DNA of 64,000 nucleotides from CAYUYM01 sp964449305. Lineage in GTDB: Bacteria > Bacteroidota > Ignavibacteria > SZUA-365 > CAYQST01. The notes under the pieces are model-generated. The model had not been told where the DNA came from. It saw nothing but the letters and a program-made list of their open reading frames with translations, and did not search any database. This document shows positions 1 through 9,270 of the stretch, in pieces. The DNA lies in the NCBI GenBank assembly GCA_964449305.1, contig CAYUYM010000002.1, positions 1 to 64,000 of the forward strand, written 5' to 3'. The translations under genes were made by a program, and so were the position numbers. The stretch's first letter is position 1. Every line of letters begins with the position of its first letter.

Positions 1-2
1 CG

Positions 3-2510
3 CCCGGCGGGGCGGCCGCGGGGTGTGACAGCCTGCTGGTGCAGGGGGCGGACACGACCATCACCTTCGCCCGCAAGAACTCGGTGGACACGCTCGTCGA
101 TTACACCGCGGAGGACACCATCGTCTACTCCCTCGATGGCAGGACCATGACGCTGTACGGCAAGGCGATGGTGAAATTCGGGACCTTCAAGATCACGGCG
201 GCCATCATCCGCATCAACTGGGACGCTTCCACCATTGCCGCACGCGGCGTCCCCGACACCACCAAGCCGGGCGCCTTCATCGGGACGCCCGTGTTCGCCG
301 AGGGTGCCGACGAGTACACGGGTGAGGAGATGACCTACAACTTCAAGGCGCGCAAGGGCGTCATCACCCAGGGCCGCACCACCATCGACGACGGCTACTA
401 CATCGGCGAGCGCATCAAACGCATGTCGGAGGACACGTACTTCATCGCCAACGGGCAGTACACCACGTGCAACAACCCCGATCACAAGCACTACTACTTC
501 GGATCGCCCCGCATGAAAGTGGTGCCCAAGGACGTCATCATCGCCGAGCCCGTGTTCTTCATCATTGAGGACATCCCCGTGTTCGCCATCCCCTTCGCCG
601 TCATCCCGAGCAAGAGCGGCAGGGCATCGGGGCTCATCATCCCCACCTTCGGCGACTTCCCCTCGCGCGGGCGCTTCCTCAAGGGTGGCGGCTACTACTG
701 GGCCGCGAGTGACTACTGGGATCTGCGCCTCACCGGCGACTGGTACTCGAAGGGCGGCTACCAGCTCGAGGCCCATGCACAGTATGCCCTGCGCTATCGC
801 TTCAATGGCAGCATCACTGCGGCCTACGGGCGCCAGCGCTTCAACATCGGCAACCCCTGGCTGCCCGACGACCAGCCGCAGACCGACTACCGCCTGGCCT
901 TCAACCACTCGCAGCAGCTCACCCCCACGTCGAGCATTGCCGCGAACATGCAGTTCCAGTCCAACTCCTACTTCAGCAACAACAGCGTCAACATGAACGA
1001 GTTGTTGACACAGCGCATCTACTCGCAGGCCACCTACAACACCTCATGGGAATCCAACCGCTCCCTCACCGTGTCCGTGACGCGTGACCAGGATCTGCGG
1101 AGCGGGACCGCGACCACGGTGCTGCCCGACGTCTCCTTCTCGCAGTCGCAGATCTTCCCCTTCCGTCGGTCCGGCGGCGCGGAGCAGGCGTGGTACGAGC
1201 TCATCGGCTTCAACTACAGCGGTCAGGCGCGCAACCAGAACTCCATCCTGCAGGTGACGCGCAACGGTGTGGAGCAGAAGGAATCCTACGACCGGCGGGG
1301 AGTGCGGCATTCGGTGAACCTCCTTGCAACGCCCAAGCTGGGGTATGTCACAATCAGTCCCTCGTTCAGCTACGAGGAGAAATGGTACGACCACCGCATC
1401 GAGCGCTCGTTCCGGGAGTCGGATTCCACCGTGCAGGGGCGGGATGTGTCGGGGTTCTTTGCCGCGCGGAGTTTCAGCCTCGGGGTGAGCGCGTCCACGA
1501 AGCTCTACGGCATGTTCCAACCCGATGTGCTCGGCATTCTCGGCGTGCGGCACACCATGATGCCCAGCATCAGCTATCATTTCAATCCCGACTTCACCGC
1601 GCCGGGCTGGGGCAACTGGCTGCGCCATCGCGGGCTCAACAACGTGGAGGTGACGTACGACCCCTATTCCGGCTTCGATCAGAAACCGGGCGAGGTGTAT
1701 GGCGGGTCGGGCGGCCCCACGTCGCAGTCCATCGGATTCGGCGTCAGCAACATCATCGAGATGAAGCTCAACCCTGCGGCGGGGGACACCAGTGCCACCC
1801 CGCGGAAGTTCCAGCTCCTCGGTTTCGACATCTCCTCGGCCTACGATCTGGAGCGTGACAGCCTGCGTCTCTCGCCCATCAGCGTGAGCTATCGCACCAA
1901 CATCCAGAGCGTGCTGGACATCAGCGGAAGCGCCCGCTTCTCGCCGTATGTGTTCGATCAGAACCGCGTGACCACCGATTACCGCGGCCAGCAGGTGGTG
2001 GAACCGGGTGAGGTGGACCGCTGGATGATCTCGCATGGACAGGGCCTCGCCCGACTCACGAGCTTCGACATCAGCCTCTCCACCGCGCTCTCGCACGAGA
2101 TGTTCACCGACAGGGACAAGCCGAAGGACTCCACCGCGCTGTCCACTCCATCGGCCGCCGGCAGCCCCTACACCTTCCGCATTCCGTGGAGCGTCAATCT
2201 CTTCTACACGTATTCGATCAACCAGTTCAACCCGCTTCAGAAGACGCGTTCCTCGAGCATCAACATCAGCCTCTCCATCAGCCCCACGCCGAACTGGAAG
2301 ATCGCCGCGCGTGCCTTCTACGACCTCGTGTCGCACGAGCTGAGCGCGCCGGAGATCAACATCTCCCGCGATCTCCACTGCTGGCAGATGAACTTCAACT
2401 GGGTGCCCACAGGCTATTACCGCCGCTTCTACCTCGTGATCCAGCTCAAGGCCCCGCAGCTCAAGGACATCAAGCTCGAGCGCCAGGGAAGTGACAGGGA
2501 GATCCCGTAG
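3..2510 (+). CDS. lptD: LPS-assembly outer-membrane protein LptD (5' truncated)
   Basis: Outer-membrane barrel that would insert lipopolysaccharide into the outer leaflet. The frame is open to the left window edge, so the true start and signal peptide lie outside; the first in-window start-like codon is GTG at 39. The first ~100 residues look like an OstA/LptA-type beta-jellyroll. A segment follows with a Cys/His-rich turn (TTCNNPDHKHYYF), which I recall from FCB LptD proteins, then the PSKSGRASGLIIPTFG stretch typical of LptD. The rest is a long alternating aromatic/polar beta-barrel ending about 800 residues in, normal for the family. Its partner LptE is encoded separately at 24552. Family assignment is by motif and length; no terminator is obvious in the short gap that follows. 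Confidence 0.82.
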   Translation, partial: PGGAAAGCDSLLVQGADTTITFARKNSVDTLVDYTAEDTIVYSLDGRTMTLYGKAMVKFGTFKITAAIIRINWDASTIAARGVPDTTKPGAFIGTPVFAEGADEYTGEEMTYNFKARKGVITQGRTTIDDGYYIGERIKRMSEDTYFIANGQYTTCNNPDHKHYYFGSPRMKVVPKDVIIAEPVFFIIEDIPVFAIPFAVIPSKSGRASGLIIPTFGDFPSRGRFLKGGGYYWAASDYWDLRLTGDWYSKGGYQLEAHAQYALRYRFNGSITAAYGRQRFNIGNPWLPDDQPQTDYRLAFNHSQQLTPTSSIAANMQFQSNSYFSNNSVNMNELLTQRIYSQATYNTSWESNRSLTVSVTRDQDLRSGTATTVLPDVSFSQSQIFPFRRSGGAEQAWYELIGFNYSGQARNQNSILQVTRNGVEQKESYDRRGVRHSVNLLATPKLGYVTISPSFSYEEKWYDHRIERSFRESDSTVQGRDVSGFFAARSFSLGVSASTKLYGMFQPDVLGILGVRHTMMPSISYHFNPDFTAPGWGNWLRHRGLNNVEVTYDPYSGFDQKPGEVYGGSGGPTSQSIGFGVSNIIEMKLNPAAGDTSATPRKFQLLGFDISSAYDLERDSLRLSPISVSYRTNIQSVLDISGSARFSPYVFDQNRVTTDYRGQQVVEPGEVDRWMISHGQGLARLTSFDISLSTALSHEMFTDRDKPKDSTALSTPSAAGSPYTFRIPWSVNLFYTYSINQFNPLQKTRSSSINISLSISPTPNWKIAARAFYDLVSHELSAPEINISRDLHCWQMNFNWVPTGYYRRFYLVIQLKAPQLKDIKLERQGSDREIP

Positions 2511-2665
2511 CGCAGCGCACAGCGGACAATCCCTCTGTCCTTCCCGCGCACCGAGTGAAGAGTTCAAGAGTCAGGGCGCGCAGGGAGCGTGCCATGACGC
2601 ATGCGTGAGTTCCTTCGCGGCAGACCAACGTGATACCCTGACAACCTGAGAACTTGAGCCCCCCC

Positions 2666-3022
2666 TCAGTCCCTTCCCAACACTGCCTGGTCCTTCTTTG
2701 GAAGGGTGGCGACGACGAGGTCGTAGGAGTGGTCGACCCATTCCTGGATGAGGCGGTCGGGGAGGGTGTGGTCGATGATGACGGTGTTCCAGTGACGTTT
2801 GTTCATGTGCCAGCCGGGGCGCACGGCGTCGTGGCGTTCGCGCAGCTCGACGGCGCGTTCCGGATCGCACTTCAGGTTGATGCTCATGGGCACGGTGGCG
2901 ATGTCTGTGAGGGCGAACATCTTCCCCAGCACCTTGAAGACGAGCGTGGTCTCGTCGAAGGGGAAATGCTCGGTGACACCGCGTTTCTTCAGGCAGTAGC
3001 TGCGAAAGGTCTCGATGTTCAT
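2666..3022 (-). CDS. MmcQ/YjbR family (CyaY-like fold) protein
   Basis: A 118-residue protein of the YjbR/MmcQ (DUF419) family, small cytoplasmic alpha/beta proteins sometimes described as DNA-binding; cellular role not established. Typical features are the N-terminal FRSYCLKKRGVTEHFPF segment, a central KVLGKMFALTD strand and the C-terminal GWHMNKRHWNTVII block with its conserved H and W residues. The start MNIETF at 3022 was chosen because upstream in-frame residues are low-complexity and run into the preceding gene. It lies 10 bp downstream of the ammonia-lyase gene on the same strand, so the two are probably co-transcribed, although no functional link is known. Confidence 0.85.
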   Translation of the reverse strand: MNIETFRSYCLKKRGVTEHFPFDETTLVFKVLGKMFALTDIATVPMSINLKCDPERAVELRERHDAVRPGWHMNKRHWNTVIIDHTLPDRLIQEWVDHSYDLVVATLPKKDQAVLGRD

Positions 3023-3032
3023 TGCGTGGATG

Positions 3033-4253
3033 TCAGGTCTGTGATGACGGGGGGCTGGCGCCGACGTGGCGCGCCCAGGCTTCGGGGTCGGTGACACCCT
3101 CCGTCACGATCAGACGGATGTGCGACGCCGGTGTGAGACCGAGGGCGGCCCGCGATGCGGCATGGTCGGGGGAGGAGAGCACCGAGAGGGCGGCGACGGA
3201 GGCGGCGCCGGTTTCGGAGGAACGGATGCCCATCGCGGCGAGGCGGCGCATGCCATCGATGGCCTGGTCGTTGTCGATGGTGAGGAAGGCGTCGAGGCCG
3301 CGAAAGATGTGCGGCCAGGAATTCAGGGACAGCGTCCCGCAGTTCATGCCCGCCATGATGGAGCTGCCTGCGTCGTTGACCGTCACCATCCGCCCGGCAC
3401 GTGCGGACGCCAATGCGCAGGCGGCCGTGGTCGGCTCGTAGCCGATGAGCAGCGGCTGCCGCTCGAGGCCCTCCCGGCGGTAGTGGCGGACGGCGGCCTC
3501 CGCGAGCGCGCCGATTCCGATGGGGAGCAGGATGGCGTCGGCCGCCTGCGTCAGCCCCGCGGCCTCGGCCTCGTCGATCTCCTGGAAGAGCGTGGAATAG
3601 CCCTTCACCACCTGGTGCGGAATGTCGTAGTAGCCCTCCCACGCGGTGTCCTGGACGAGCACGATGCCGCGGCGCGCATCCTGGGCCGCGCGCTTCACTG
3701 CATCGTCGTAGCCGCCCTCCACGATGCGCACCTCCGCCTCCTCCTGGGCGATGGCGTCGATGCGGACCTGGACGGTGGTGTGGGGGATGTAGATGCGTGC
3801 GGGCAGGCCGAGCAGCCGGGCCATGCGGGCCACGCCCCGGCCGTGGTTCCCATCGGTCGCCGCGACGAACATGATCCTCCCGATCTTCTGCGCCCGCTCC
3901 CCGAGCTCCTCGATGCTGTGCCACTGCCGGTCCCGGATGCCGTAGCGAAAGCGCAGTGTCCAGTACATGGCATACGATGCGCCGAGGATCTTGAACGACG
4001 GCAGGCCGCAACGCAGCGTCTCAAGCTTGAGCGACACCGCCCGCCAGCCCCCGGTCGTGGCAAGCCCGGGGGCGTCCACGATGTCCGTGGGGAGATGGCC
4101 GGGCATCCGCTGGTGGAATGCGGGCGCCTCGGTGGCAATGCCATCTTTCACAGCCAGACGGGTTCGATATGGATTGATGAAGAACTCTGTCATGTCGTCA
4201 CACGCGGATCCGACATTCAATGTAGTAATACTGTCCCACTTTTCCTGATCCAT
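3033..4253 (-). CDS. dpaL: Diaminopropionate ammonia-lyase (PLP fold type II)
   Basis: Predicted cytosolic PLP enzyme converting 2,3-diaminopropionate to pyruvate plus ammonia. Diagnostic features are the PLP-lysine segment PSFKILGASYA, the glycine/asparagine loop AATDGNHGRGVARMA, the VQDTAWEGYYDIP block and the C-terminal VTEGVTD cofactor loop; these follow E. coli YgeX order and spacing. Length (406 residues from 4253) fits the family. The start is not firm: M at 4253 (MDQEKWDS) or M at 4193 (MTEFFINPYR) are both possible, and neither has a clear Shine-Dalgarno. It is divergent from mscS with about 90 bp between. An unusual catabolic gene to find isolated from a transporter or peptidase; other fold-II lyases are less likely given the block match. 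Confidence 0.82.
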   Translation of the reverse strand: MDQEKWDSITTLNVGSACDDMTEFFINPYRTRLAVKDGIATEAPAFHQRMPGHLPTDIVDAPGLATTGGWRAVSLKLETLRCGLPSFKILGASYAMYWTLRFRYGIRDRQWHSIEELGERAQKIGRIMFVAATDGNHGRGVARMARLLGLPARIYIPHTTVQVRIDAIAQEEAEVRIVEGGYDDAVKRAAQDARRGIVLVQDTAWEGYYDIPHQVVKGYSTLFQEIDEAEAAGLTQAADAILLPIGIGALAEAAVRHYRREGLERQPLLIGYEPTTAACALASARAGRMVTVNDAGSSIMAGMNCGTLSLNSWPHIFRGLDAFLTIDNDQAIDGMRRLAAMGIRSSETGAASVAALSVLSSPDHAASRAALGLTPASHIRLIVTEGVTDPEAWARHVGASPPSSQT

Positions 4254-4342
4254 CCCGGGAATCCACCGTCCCATGTGGCGGGGACTGTGGTGAAATGTTG
4301 GGAATATGCGCCGGAGCGGATATCTTGTCACTCCTCCACAGC

Positions 4343-5455
4343 ATGATGACCGCCATGAACATTCTTCATTTCGTCCTCGATGACTCCCTGGCTGCACACC
4401 TCCTTTCCGCCCTGGTGCTGCTCCTCATCGCCTACCTCGCGGGCCGCGCCCTGCATGCAGTCTTCCGTGTCATCCTCCATCGGTATGCCGCGAAGACGCG
4501 AACGAACCTCGACGACATCCTTCTCACCGCGGTCGCCGTCAAGATCCCGCCGCTGCTGAGCCTGTTCATGCTGCACCTCATCATTCTCGACCTCGTCGGG
4601 CGGCCGGCTTTTGCCGACAACCGCTGGCAGATCGGCCTCTCCATCAGCCGTGAAGCGATGTTCATCATCATCGCCGTGTACATCGGCTACGTCTTCATCC
4701 GCTTCATCGACGCCCTCGTGCTGTGGTACATGAAGGATGTGGCGGCACGGACCAGCACGCATCTCGACGAGGAACTCGCCCCCCTCGTCAACCGCATCCT
4801 CAACCTTGTCGTCTATCTCGTGATCATCGTCATCATCCTCGATCACTACAACCAGAACATCTCCACACTCATCGTCTCCCTCGGCGTCGGCTCCCTTGCC
4901 CTCGCCCTGGCGGCTCAGGAGACCATCGCGAACATGATCGCCGGCTTCGTCCTGATGATCGACCGGCCGTTCCGGCACAGCGATCGCATCCGCCTGCCCG
5001 ACGGCACCATCGGCAATGTCCACCAGATCGGCATGCGCTCCACCAAGGTGATCGACGACAACAACGTCATGATCATCACGCCCAATGCCGAGATCGTCAA
5101 GAGCCAGATCCGCAACTTCTCCTATCCGAACGACGTGGTGCGCTTCACCGTGCCCTTCTCCGTCGCCTATGGCACAGACATCAATACCATGCGATCCATC
5201 CTGCTGACGCGCGTCAACGCCGAACCCGACGTCGTGGATCCGGAGACCACCGAGGTGCGCATCACGGATCTCGGGGAGTATGCCGTGAAATGTGACGTGA
5301 TGGTCCGCATCAAGGATCCCAACCGCATTCCGCGGCGCCGCGGGGATCTGCTCCAGGTGATCCACGACACACTCGGTGCCCATGGCATCGAGATCCCCTA
5401 CCCGCAGCACGTGCTGCACTACGCCTCGCCGGACACAAGGGGGCCGTCGGCATGA
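4343..5455 (+). CDS. MscS-family mechanosensitive ion channel
   Basis: Inner-membrane small-conductance mechanosensitive channel that would vent solutes on hypo-osmotic shock. About 370 residues with four to five hydrophobic segments in the first ~190 residues, then the pore-lining TM3-like helix (LIVSLGVGSLALALAAQETIANMIAG) and the MscS beta domain (DRPFRHSDRIRLPDGTIGNVHQIGMRSTKV, IITPNAEIVKSQIRNFSYP). The C-terminus holds the alpha/beta cytoplasmic domain. Starts at 4343, 4346 and 4355 are all plausible. A TATCTTGT word at 4321-4328 sits where the -7 promoter element would be. The stop overlaps the next gene's ATG (ATGA at 5452), implying translational coupling. Confidence 0.9.
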   Translation: MMTAMNILHFVLDDSLAAHLLSALVLLLIAYLAGRALHAVFRVILHRYAAKTRTNLDDILLTAVAVKIPPLLSLFMLHLIILDLVGRPAFADNRWQIGLSISREAMFIIIAVYIGYVFIRFIDALVLWYMKDVAARTSTHLDEELAPLVNRILNLVVYLVIIVIILDHYNQNISTLIVSLGVGSLALALAAQETIANMIAGFVLMIDRPFRHSDRIRLPDGTIGNVHQIGMRSTKVIDDNNVMIITPNAEIVKSQIRNFSYPNDVVRFTVPFSVAYGTDINTMRSILLTRVNAEPDVVDPETTEVRITDLGEYAVKCDVMVRIKDPNRIPRRRGDLLQVIHDTLGAHGIEIPYPQHVLHYASPDTRGPSA

Positions 5456-6213
5456 GCGCGCTTGAGAGCGAGATCGACCAGAGCGCGTATTACCACGTCG
5501 CCTACGAGAATCATGACATCATGAACCCGCTCGGGGATGAGCGCTACATCGCCCTCGGCAGCCTCTGCGGACTCGGTTCTTCCTCGCGCGTTCTCGACAT
5601 CGGGAGCGGGAACGGCCACGCCGCCCTGCTGCTGGTCCAGGCCTTCGACTGCTTCGTGGAGCAGGTGGACGTCTCCGAAAAATGGACGGCCCGTGCCGCG
5701 GCCCTCTTCGCCGGCCACAACCTGCTGCACCGCACCGCCATCCATTGCGCCGATGCCGCCGGGCATGCCATCCCCGCCGGGGGGTTCGATCTCATCATCT
5801 GCTTCGGAACGGCGCAGGTGTTCGGCGGCTTCCGCAAGGCGCTGCTGCACATCCTGCCCGGGCTCCGGCCGGGGGGCTGCATCATCGTCGCCGAACCGTC
5901 GATCGACGTCCCCATCCCTCGCGCCTTCTCCGCATGGCTCCGGGAATCCGGCTGGGTGATTCCCTCCACCGTGGAGTACCTGCGCGTCATCGACCGCCTC
6001 GCGCTCGACATCCTCGGTGTCTTCCGCAGCACACCGGCGGAATGGGACGCCTACATGGCCCTCCAGTGGAAGGCGGTGATCGACCATCTGCGCGCCAACC
6101 CGCGGGATGAGGATGCGATCCTCTTCCGCGCCCATGCCCGCGAGGAGCAGGAGATGTACCTCCGGTACCAGCGGCATCTCATGAACTGGGATGTCTACGT
6201 CCTGCGGAAATGA
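5452..6213 (+). CDS. Class I SAM-dependent methyltransferase
   Basis: Cytosolic methyltransferase of unknown substrate, 253 residues. Motif I is VLDIGSGNGHAALLL near residue 45, followed by an acidic strand (VDVSEKW) and the post-motif segment FDLIICFGTAQVFGGF, a normal Rossmann methyltransferase layout. The C-terminal third is rich in Trp, Tyr and Arg and probably forms the acceptor site. The ATGA overlap with the MscS gene suggests joint expression. No specific acceptor (quinone, lipid or small molecule) can be inferred from sequence alone. Confidence 0.8.
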   Translation: MSALESEIDQSAYYHVAYENHDIMNPLGDERYIALGSLCGLGSSSRVLDIGSGNGHAALLLVQAFDCFVEQVDVSEKWTARAAALFAGHNLLHRTAIHCADAAGHAIPAGGFDLIICFGTAQVFGGFRKALLHILPGLRPGGCIIVAEPSIDVPIPRAFSAWLRESGWVIPSTVEYLRVIDRLALDILGVFRSTPAEWDAYMALQWKAVIDHLRANPRDEDAILFRAHAREEQEMYLRYQRHLMNWDVYVLRK

Positions 6214-6276
6214 TCTGCGGGAAGCGCGGGGCTCCCACCAGGCAGCACATGGGAATGTTGAATGGCGCTGTGTGCG

Positions 6277-6933
6277 TCAGGCGGGTGCCTGGTCGAAACG
6301 CATCAACACCGCACGCGTCGGTGCGCCGTCGGTGTCGGTGACGGCCAGCGGCAGGGAGGCGAGCGTATACACCCCCGGTTCCACATGGTTGAGCCGAAGG
6401 AACTCGAGGATCAGCACGCCTGCCCCGAGGAGGATGCCGTGCACCGGGAAGCGCGGATCGCCCACCTCGATGCTCGCATGGTCGATCCCGACGAGCTGCA
6501 CACCATGCGCCACCACCCACTCCGCGGCCTCCACCGTCAAGCCGCAGGCGGGGTTTCCGGTCTTGAAGAGAAGTGAGTGGCCGGGCTGCACGCCGGGAAG
6601 CTCCACCTCGCGCACACCGATGGCATCGTGGCCGGTCACATCCACCACGTGGGCGGTGGTGACGAAGCGTTCGATGGGCAGATCCGAGAGTGCCATGCCC
6701 CCGGGCACGAAATGCCGCTGGGCGTCGAGATGCGTGCCGCTGTGCGTGGTCAGGAACAGATCGTGCTCCTCGTAGCCATCCGCGTCGATGGAGGCGAGGC
6801 GCGACCGGTGCATCACAGGCCTGCCCGTGAACGAGGGGGTCGATTCATTGAGGGGGATGGAGATGTCGATGGTGCGCATGGCTGGCGTCGCTGGGGGTGG
6901 GTGGGGGAAAGGATCTGCCGGCGGAAACGTCAT
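6277..6933 (-). CDS. Cyclase / kynurenine-formamidase-like metal hydrolase
   Basis: Member of the cyclase (PF04199-type) family of metal-dependent amidohydrolases, which includes kynurenine formamidase and polyketide cyclases. The metal-binding signature HSGTHLDAQRHF is intact, and LVGIDHASIE plus PVHGILLGAGVLILE follow in family order. Two starts are possible: ATG at 6933, which overlaps the upstream stop (ATGA), or ATG at 6879 (MRTIDISIPL), where the conserved domain begins. The 18 extra residues from 6933 are proline-rich and look untranslated, so 6879 may be the true start. Last gene of the overlapping operon from 11205. No other tryptophan-catabolism gene is in the window, so substrate is open. 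Confidence 0.82.
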   Translation of the reverse strand: MTFPPADPFPHPPPATPAMRTIDISIPLNESTPSFTGRPVMHRSRLASIDADGYEEHDLFLTTHSGTHLDAQRHFVPGGMALSDLPIERFVTTAHVVDVTGHDAIGVREVELPGVQPGHSLLFKTGNPACGLTVEAAEWVVAHGVQLVGIDHASIEVGDPRFPVHGILLGAGVLILEFLRLNHVEPGVYTLASLPLAVTDTDGAPTRAVLMRFDQAPA

Positions 6934-8192
6934 TGGACGGCCTTCACCGCACGCTCGATGTCCTCGGTGAGCGTGGGGGAGGTGCCGAGAAAGATGGTGC
7001 GGATGATGCCGCGCTTGTCGATGACCAGGGTGTAGGGGATGCCGTCGATGCCGAGCTGCTCCACCGCATCAGGATGGTTCATGTACAGGTCGAAGGGGAT
7101 GCCCTGGCGCGTGAACACGGCCTGGGCGGCCTCCGGTTTCTCGTCGAGACTGATGGCCACGAAATGGACGGATCCCTTCGGGAAGGTGGCGGGCACGTCC
7201 TTCAGCGAGAGCAGCAGTTTGCGTGACTGCTCCGAACTGCTGATCCAGAACATCAGCACCACCGCGCGCCCCCTGTCCTGCGACACCGTGTAGGATGCCT
7301 TGTCGCCGAAGGGGAAGCGGAAGTCCGGCATGGCGGCATTCATCAGCGCCTTGCGGCGGTTCTCGTTCTCCAGCGCCATGCGGCGGTTGTCCTCCAGCAG
7401 TTGCTCACGGTCGACCATCATCTTCACCTCGTCCCATTGCTCACGCGCGTCGATGCGGTCCTTGTATTCCAGTCCGCGTTTCTCATCGCGGAAGATGTAA
7501 TAGTAGGTGCGGGCGATGAGTGAGAGCACATCAGGGGATTCGGGGAATTTCCGCTCCAAGTCCTCGAGCATGGTCACGATGCGGCGCTGCGTCACATCGC
7601 TGCCCTTGTCACGCGCCATGATGAGGGTGAAGAAGAGCGGGTAGGCACGGAGGTTGAGCGGATGGAAGCTGATCTCCGCCTCCGCCTCCCGCGCGCGTTC
7701 CGAGATGTCGGCACGAGCGAGCTCGAGGAAGGACGTCATGAAGTACCGCGCATTGCGCACGGGCTCGCCCTGCCTGTCCTTCACGTAGGTCACGAAGGTC
7801 TTCCTGTCATTGTCGTCCCGTTTCACCCCGTCCGTGATGTACCACGACACGAGAGCCGCGGTGGAGTCGAGGGGGATGTCGGCCTCCCACCCCAGCGGTG
7901 TGCGCGTCATCGCACGGCGGCGGACACGCGCGGTGTCGGGCTGGAGCACGTTCTCCCACAGGGCGAGGCGCGTCCCCTGACGGGAGTTCCAGAAGTTGAA
8001 GACGTAGACGACGTCGAGCTTCTCCGGGTTGGAGAAGATGCCGCGTGTCTCGGCGTTGTAGAGAATCTTGAAGGGCAGGCCGAGCACGGCGGTGTTCTGT
8101 GCCGATGTGTGCGTGACAGGGAGGAGGAGGAAGGCGAGGATGAGGAGGCGTGTGCTCACCGCGTGGTCCTGGAATCGTGATACAACGGTCAT
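6930..8192 (-). CDS. Secreted protein with cysteine-less thioredoxin/TlpA-like domain
   Basis: A 420-residue exported protein: signal peptide (hydrophobic LLILAFLLLPVTHTSAQ), a ~250-residue N-terminal region with an Ig-like beta part and a helical Tyr-rich part, then a C-terminal thioredoxin/AhpC-like domain from about residue 290. In TlpA-type proteins the domain would read FWxxWCxxC; here it is FWISSSEQSRKLL, so both redox cysteines are replaced. The cis-proline region (DGIPYTLVIDKRG) is present. It overlaps the upstream membrane-protein gene by ATGA (8189-8192). Likely a non-redox binding or chaperone-like domain (inference); the fold is inferred from motif order. Confidence 0.72.
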   Translation of the reverse strand: MTVVSRFQDHAVSTRLLILAFLLLPVTHTSAQNTAVLGLPFKILYNAETRGIFSNPEKLDVVYVFNFWNSRQGTRLALWENVLQPDTARVRRRAMTRTPLGWEADIPLDSTAALVSWYITDGVKRDDNDRKTFVTYVKDRQGEPVRNARYFMTSFLELARADISERAREAEAEISFHPLNLRAYPLFFTLIMARDKGSDVTQRRIVTMLEDLERKFPESPDVLSLIARTYYYIFRDEKRGLEYKDRIDAREQWDEVKMMVDREQLLEDNRRMALENENRRKALMNAAMPDFRFPFGDKASYTVSQDRGRAVVLMFWISSSEQSRKLLLSLKDVPATFPKGSVHFVAISLDEKPEAAQAVFTRQGIPFDLYMNHPDAVEQLGIDGIPYTLVIDKRGIIRTIFLGTSPTLTEDIERAVKAVQ

Positions 8193-8734
8193 TGAAATGG
8201 AGGATACATGGGGGCGGGCTTGCGCTTGAAGATGGCGCCGCCGATGAGGCCGCCCAGTGCGCCGAAGATGGTGAACAGGAGCACCGACACGCCGAAGATG
8301 ATGAGCGCAAAGAGGGCGGGTGTGGACGCGAGGCTCTGCATCACCTGCTTCGTGGTCTCGATCAACTCGGGGGTCGCGTTCGGTGTGCGCGCCATCTCCT
8401 CCAGTGCCACGTTCATCTGGCCGTTGAAGGCGTCCATGAAGTTCGGGGAGAAGAAGCCCATCTCCACGAGCTCGACGATGGTGTAGAGCGCACCGCCGAT
8501 GAGTCCCGACAGCGTGCCGGTGAGGGTGGCCATGCCCACGGTGAAGGGATCCTGCGGTCCGAACGCCTTCTTGTGGAACCACACGGCGAGGATGGCGGAT
8601 CCCATGATGCCTGCACAGCAGGCGCAGTTGACAAGGTTGATGATGGGGATGGCCGAAACCACCGCCATGGCCACGCCACCGATGAGGACGGGGACGAGGC
8701 GTGAAGGCTGCTGCTGCGGAAGCGGTTCGATCAT
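8189..8734 (-). CDS. Small conserved membrane protein with CACC motif
   Basis: A 181-residue integral membrane protein of unknown function with four predicted hydrophobic segments (starting near residues 15, 40, 70 and 145). A NLVNCACCAGIMG motif lies between the first two helices and a soluble 45-residue helical loop precedes the last. A good ribosome site (AAGGAG, 9 bases upstream) supports the start at 8734. The start overlaps the DUF2085 gene stop and its own stop overlaps the next ATG. I recall similar glycine-rich small membrane proteins in FCB genomes but cannot name the family with certainty. Confidence 0.7.
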   Translation of the reverse strand: MIEPLPQQQPSRLVPVLIGGVAMAVVSAIPIINLVNCACCAGIMGSAILAVWFHKKAFGPQDPFTVGMATLTGTLSGLIGGALYTIVELVEMGFFSPNFMDAFNGQMNVALEEMARTPNATPELIETTKQVMQSLASTPALFALIIFGVSVLLFTIFGALGGLIGGAIFKRKPAPMYPPFQ

Positions 8735-9270
8735 GACGTGCTCCTTTCTTCTATGCCGGAAATGGTGGGTGGCAGGAACTCGAGGCGGACATCCTCCAAT
8801 GCACGGGCGATCACGAGGGCGAGCCCCGCGCCGGCGAGTGCTCCGGTGATCGTGCGTGTGGCGATGGTGGCGGCATGCAGGCCCGTTGCATCGAGGGCCG
8901 CATCCGCCAGCATCGGAAGCAGCAGCAGCAGCCCCGCGAGCGGTCTGCGCCCCAGCAGGCGACGCAGCGGTGGGACGAGCATGCCGACGAGCACGATGGT
9001 GAACGCGGCGTAGATGGCCGTGCACCTGGCGCAGACCGACAGCGGCGCATGCCAGAGATGAAACGATCGATCGGGCATCTGATGACACACGAGCGAATAC
9101 ATGTGGTGCGAGGCGAGGGCGGGAAGAATGATGGAGCCGGTGTGAATGGCGAGGGGATGGAGGGCGATGCCTGCGGTCCACAACACCGCGCCAAGCGCGG
9201 CGATGGCGTGGAGGCGCCGGCCTGTCAGCCAGAAGGCCCTATTTCTTCTGCCGCGACCGGAGGAAATCAT
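8731..9270 (-). CDS. DUF2085 family membrane protein
   Basis: A 179-residue inner-membrane protein matching DUF2085. The signature is HHMYSLVCHQMPDRSFHLW followed by SVCARCTAIYAAF, giving three conserved cysteines and a CHQxPxRSF block between hydrophobic helices. Function unknown; the cysteines might bind metal (inference). The 5' end overlaps the thioredoxin gene by 32 bp, and its own stop overlaps the next ATG (8731-8734). It stands between a functional and a cysteine-less thioredoxin-fold protein. Confidence 0.82.
   Translation of the reverse strand: MISSGRGRRNRAFWLTGRRLHAIAALGAVLWTAGIALHPLAIHTGSIILPALASHHMYSLVCHQMPDRSFHLWHAPLSVCARCTAIYAAFTIVLVGMLVPPLRRLLGRRPLAGLLLLLPMLADAALDATGLHAATIATRTITGALAGAGLALVIARALEDVRLEFLPPTISGIEERSTS

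Noticed and set aside
1044..2567. 507-codon minus-strand frame inside lptD
   Set aside because: Antisense shadow; Arg/His/Glu-rich with no recognisable fold.
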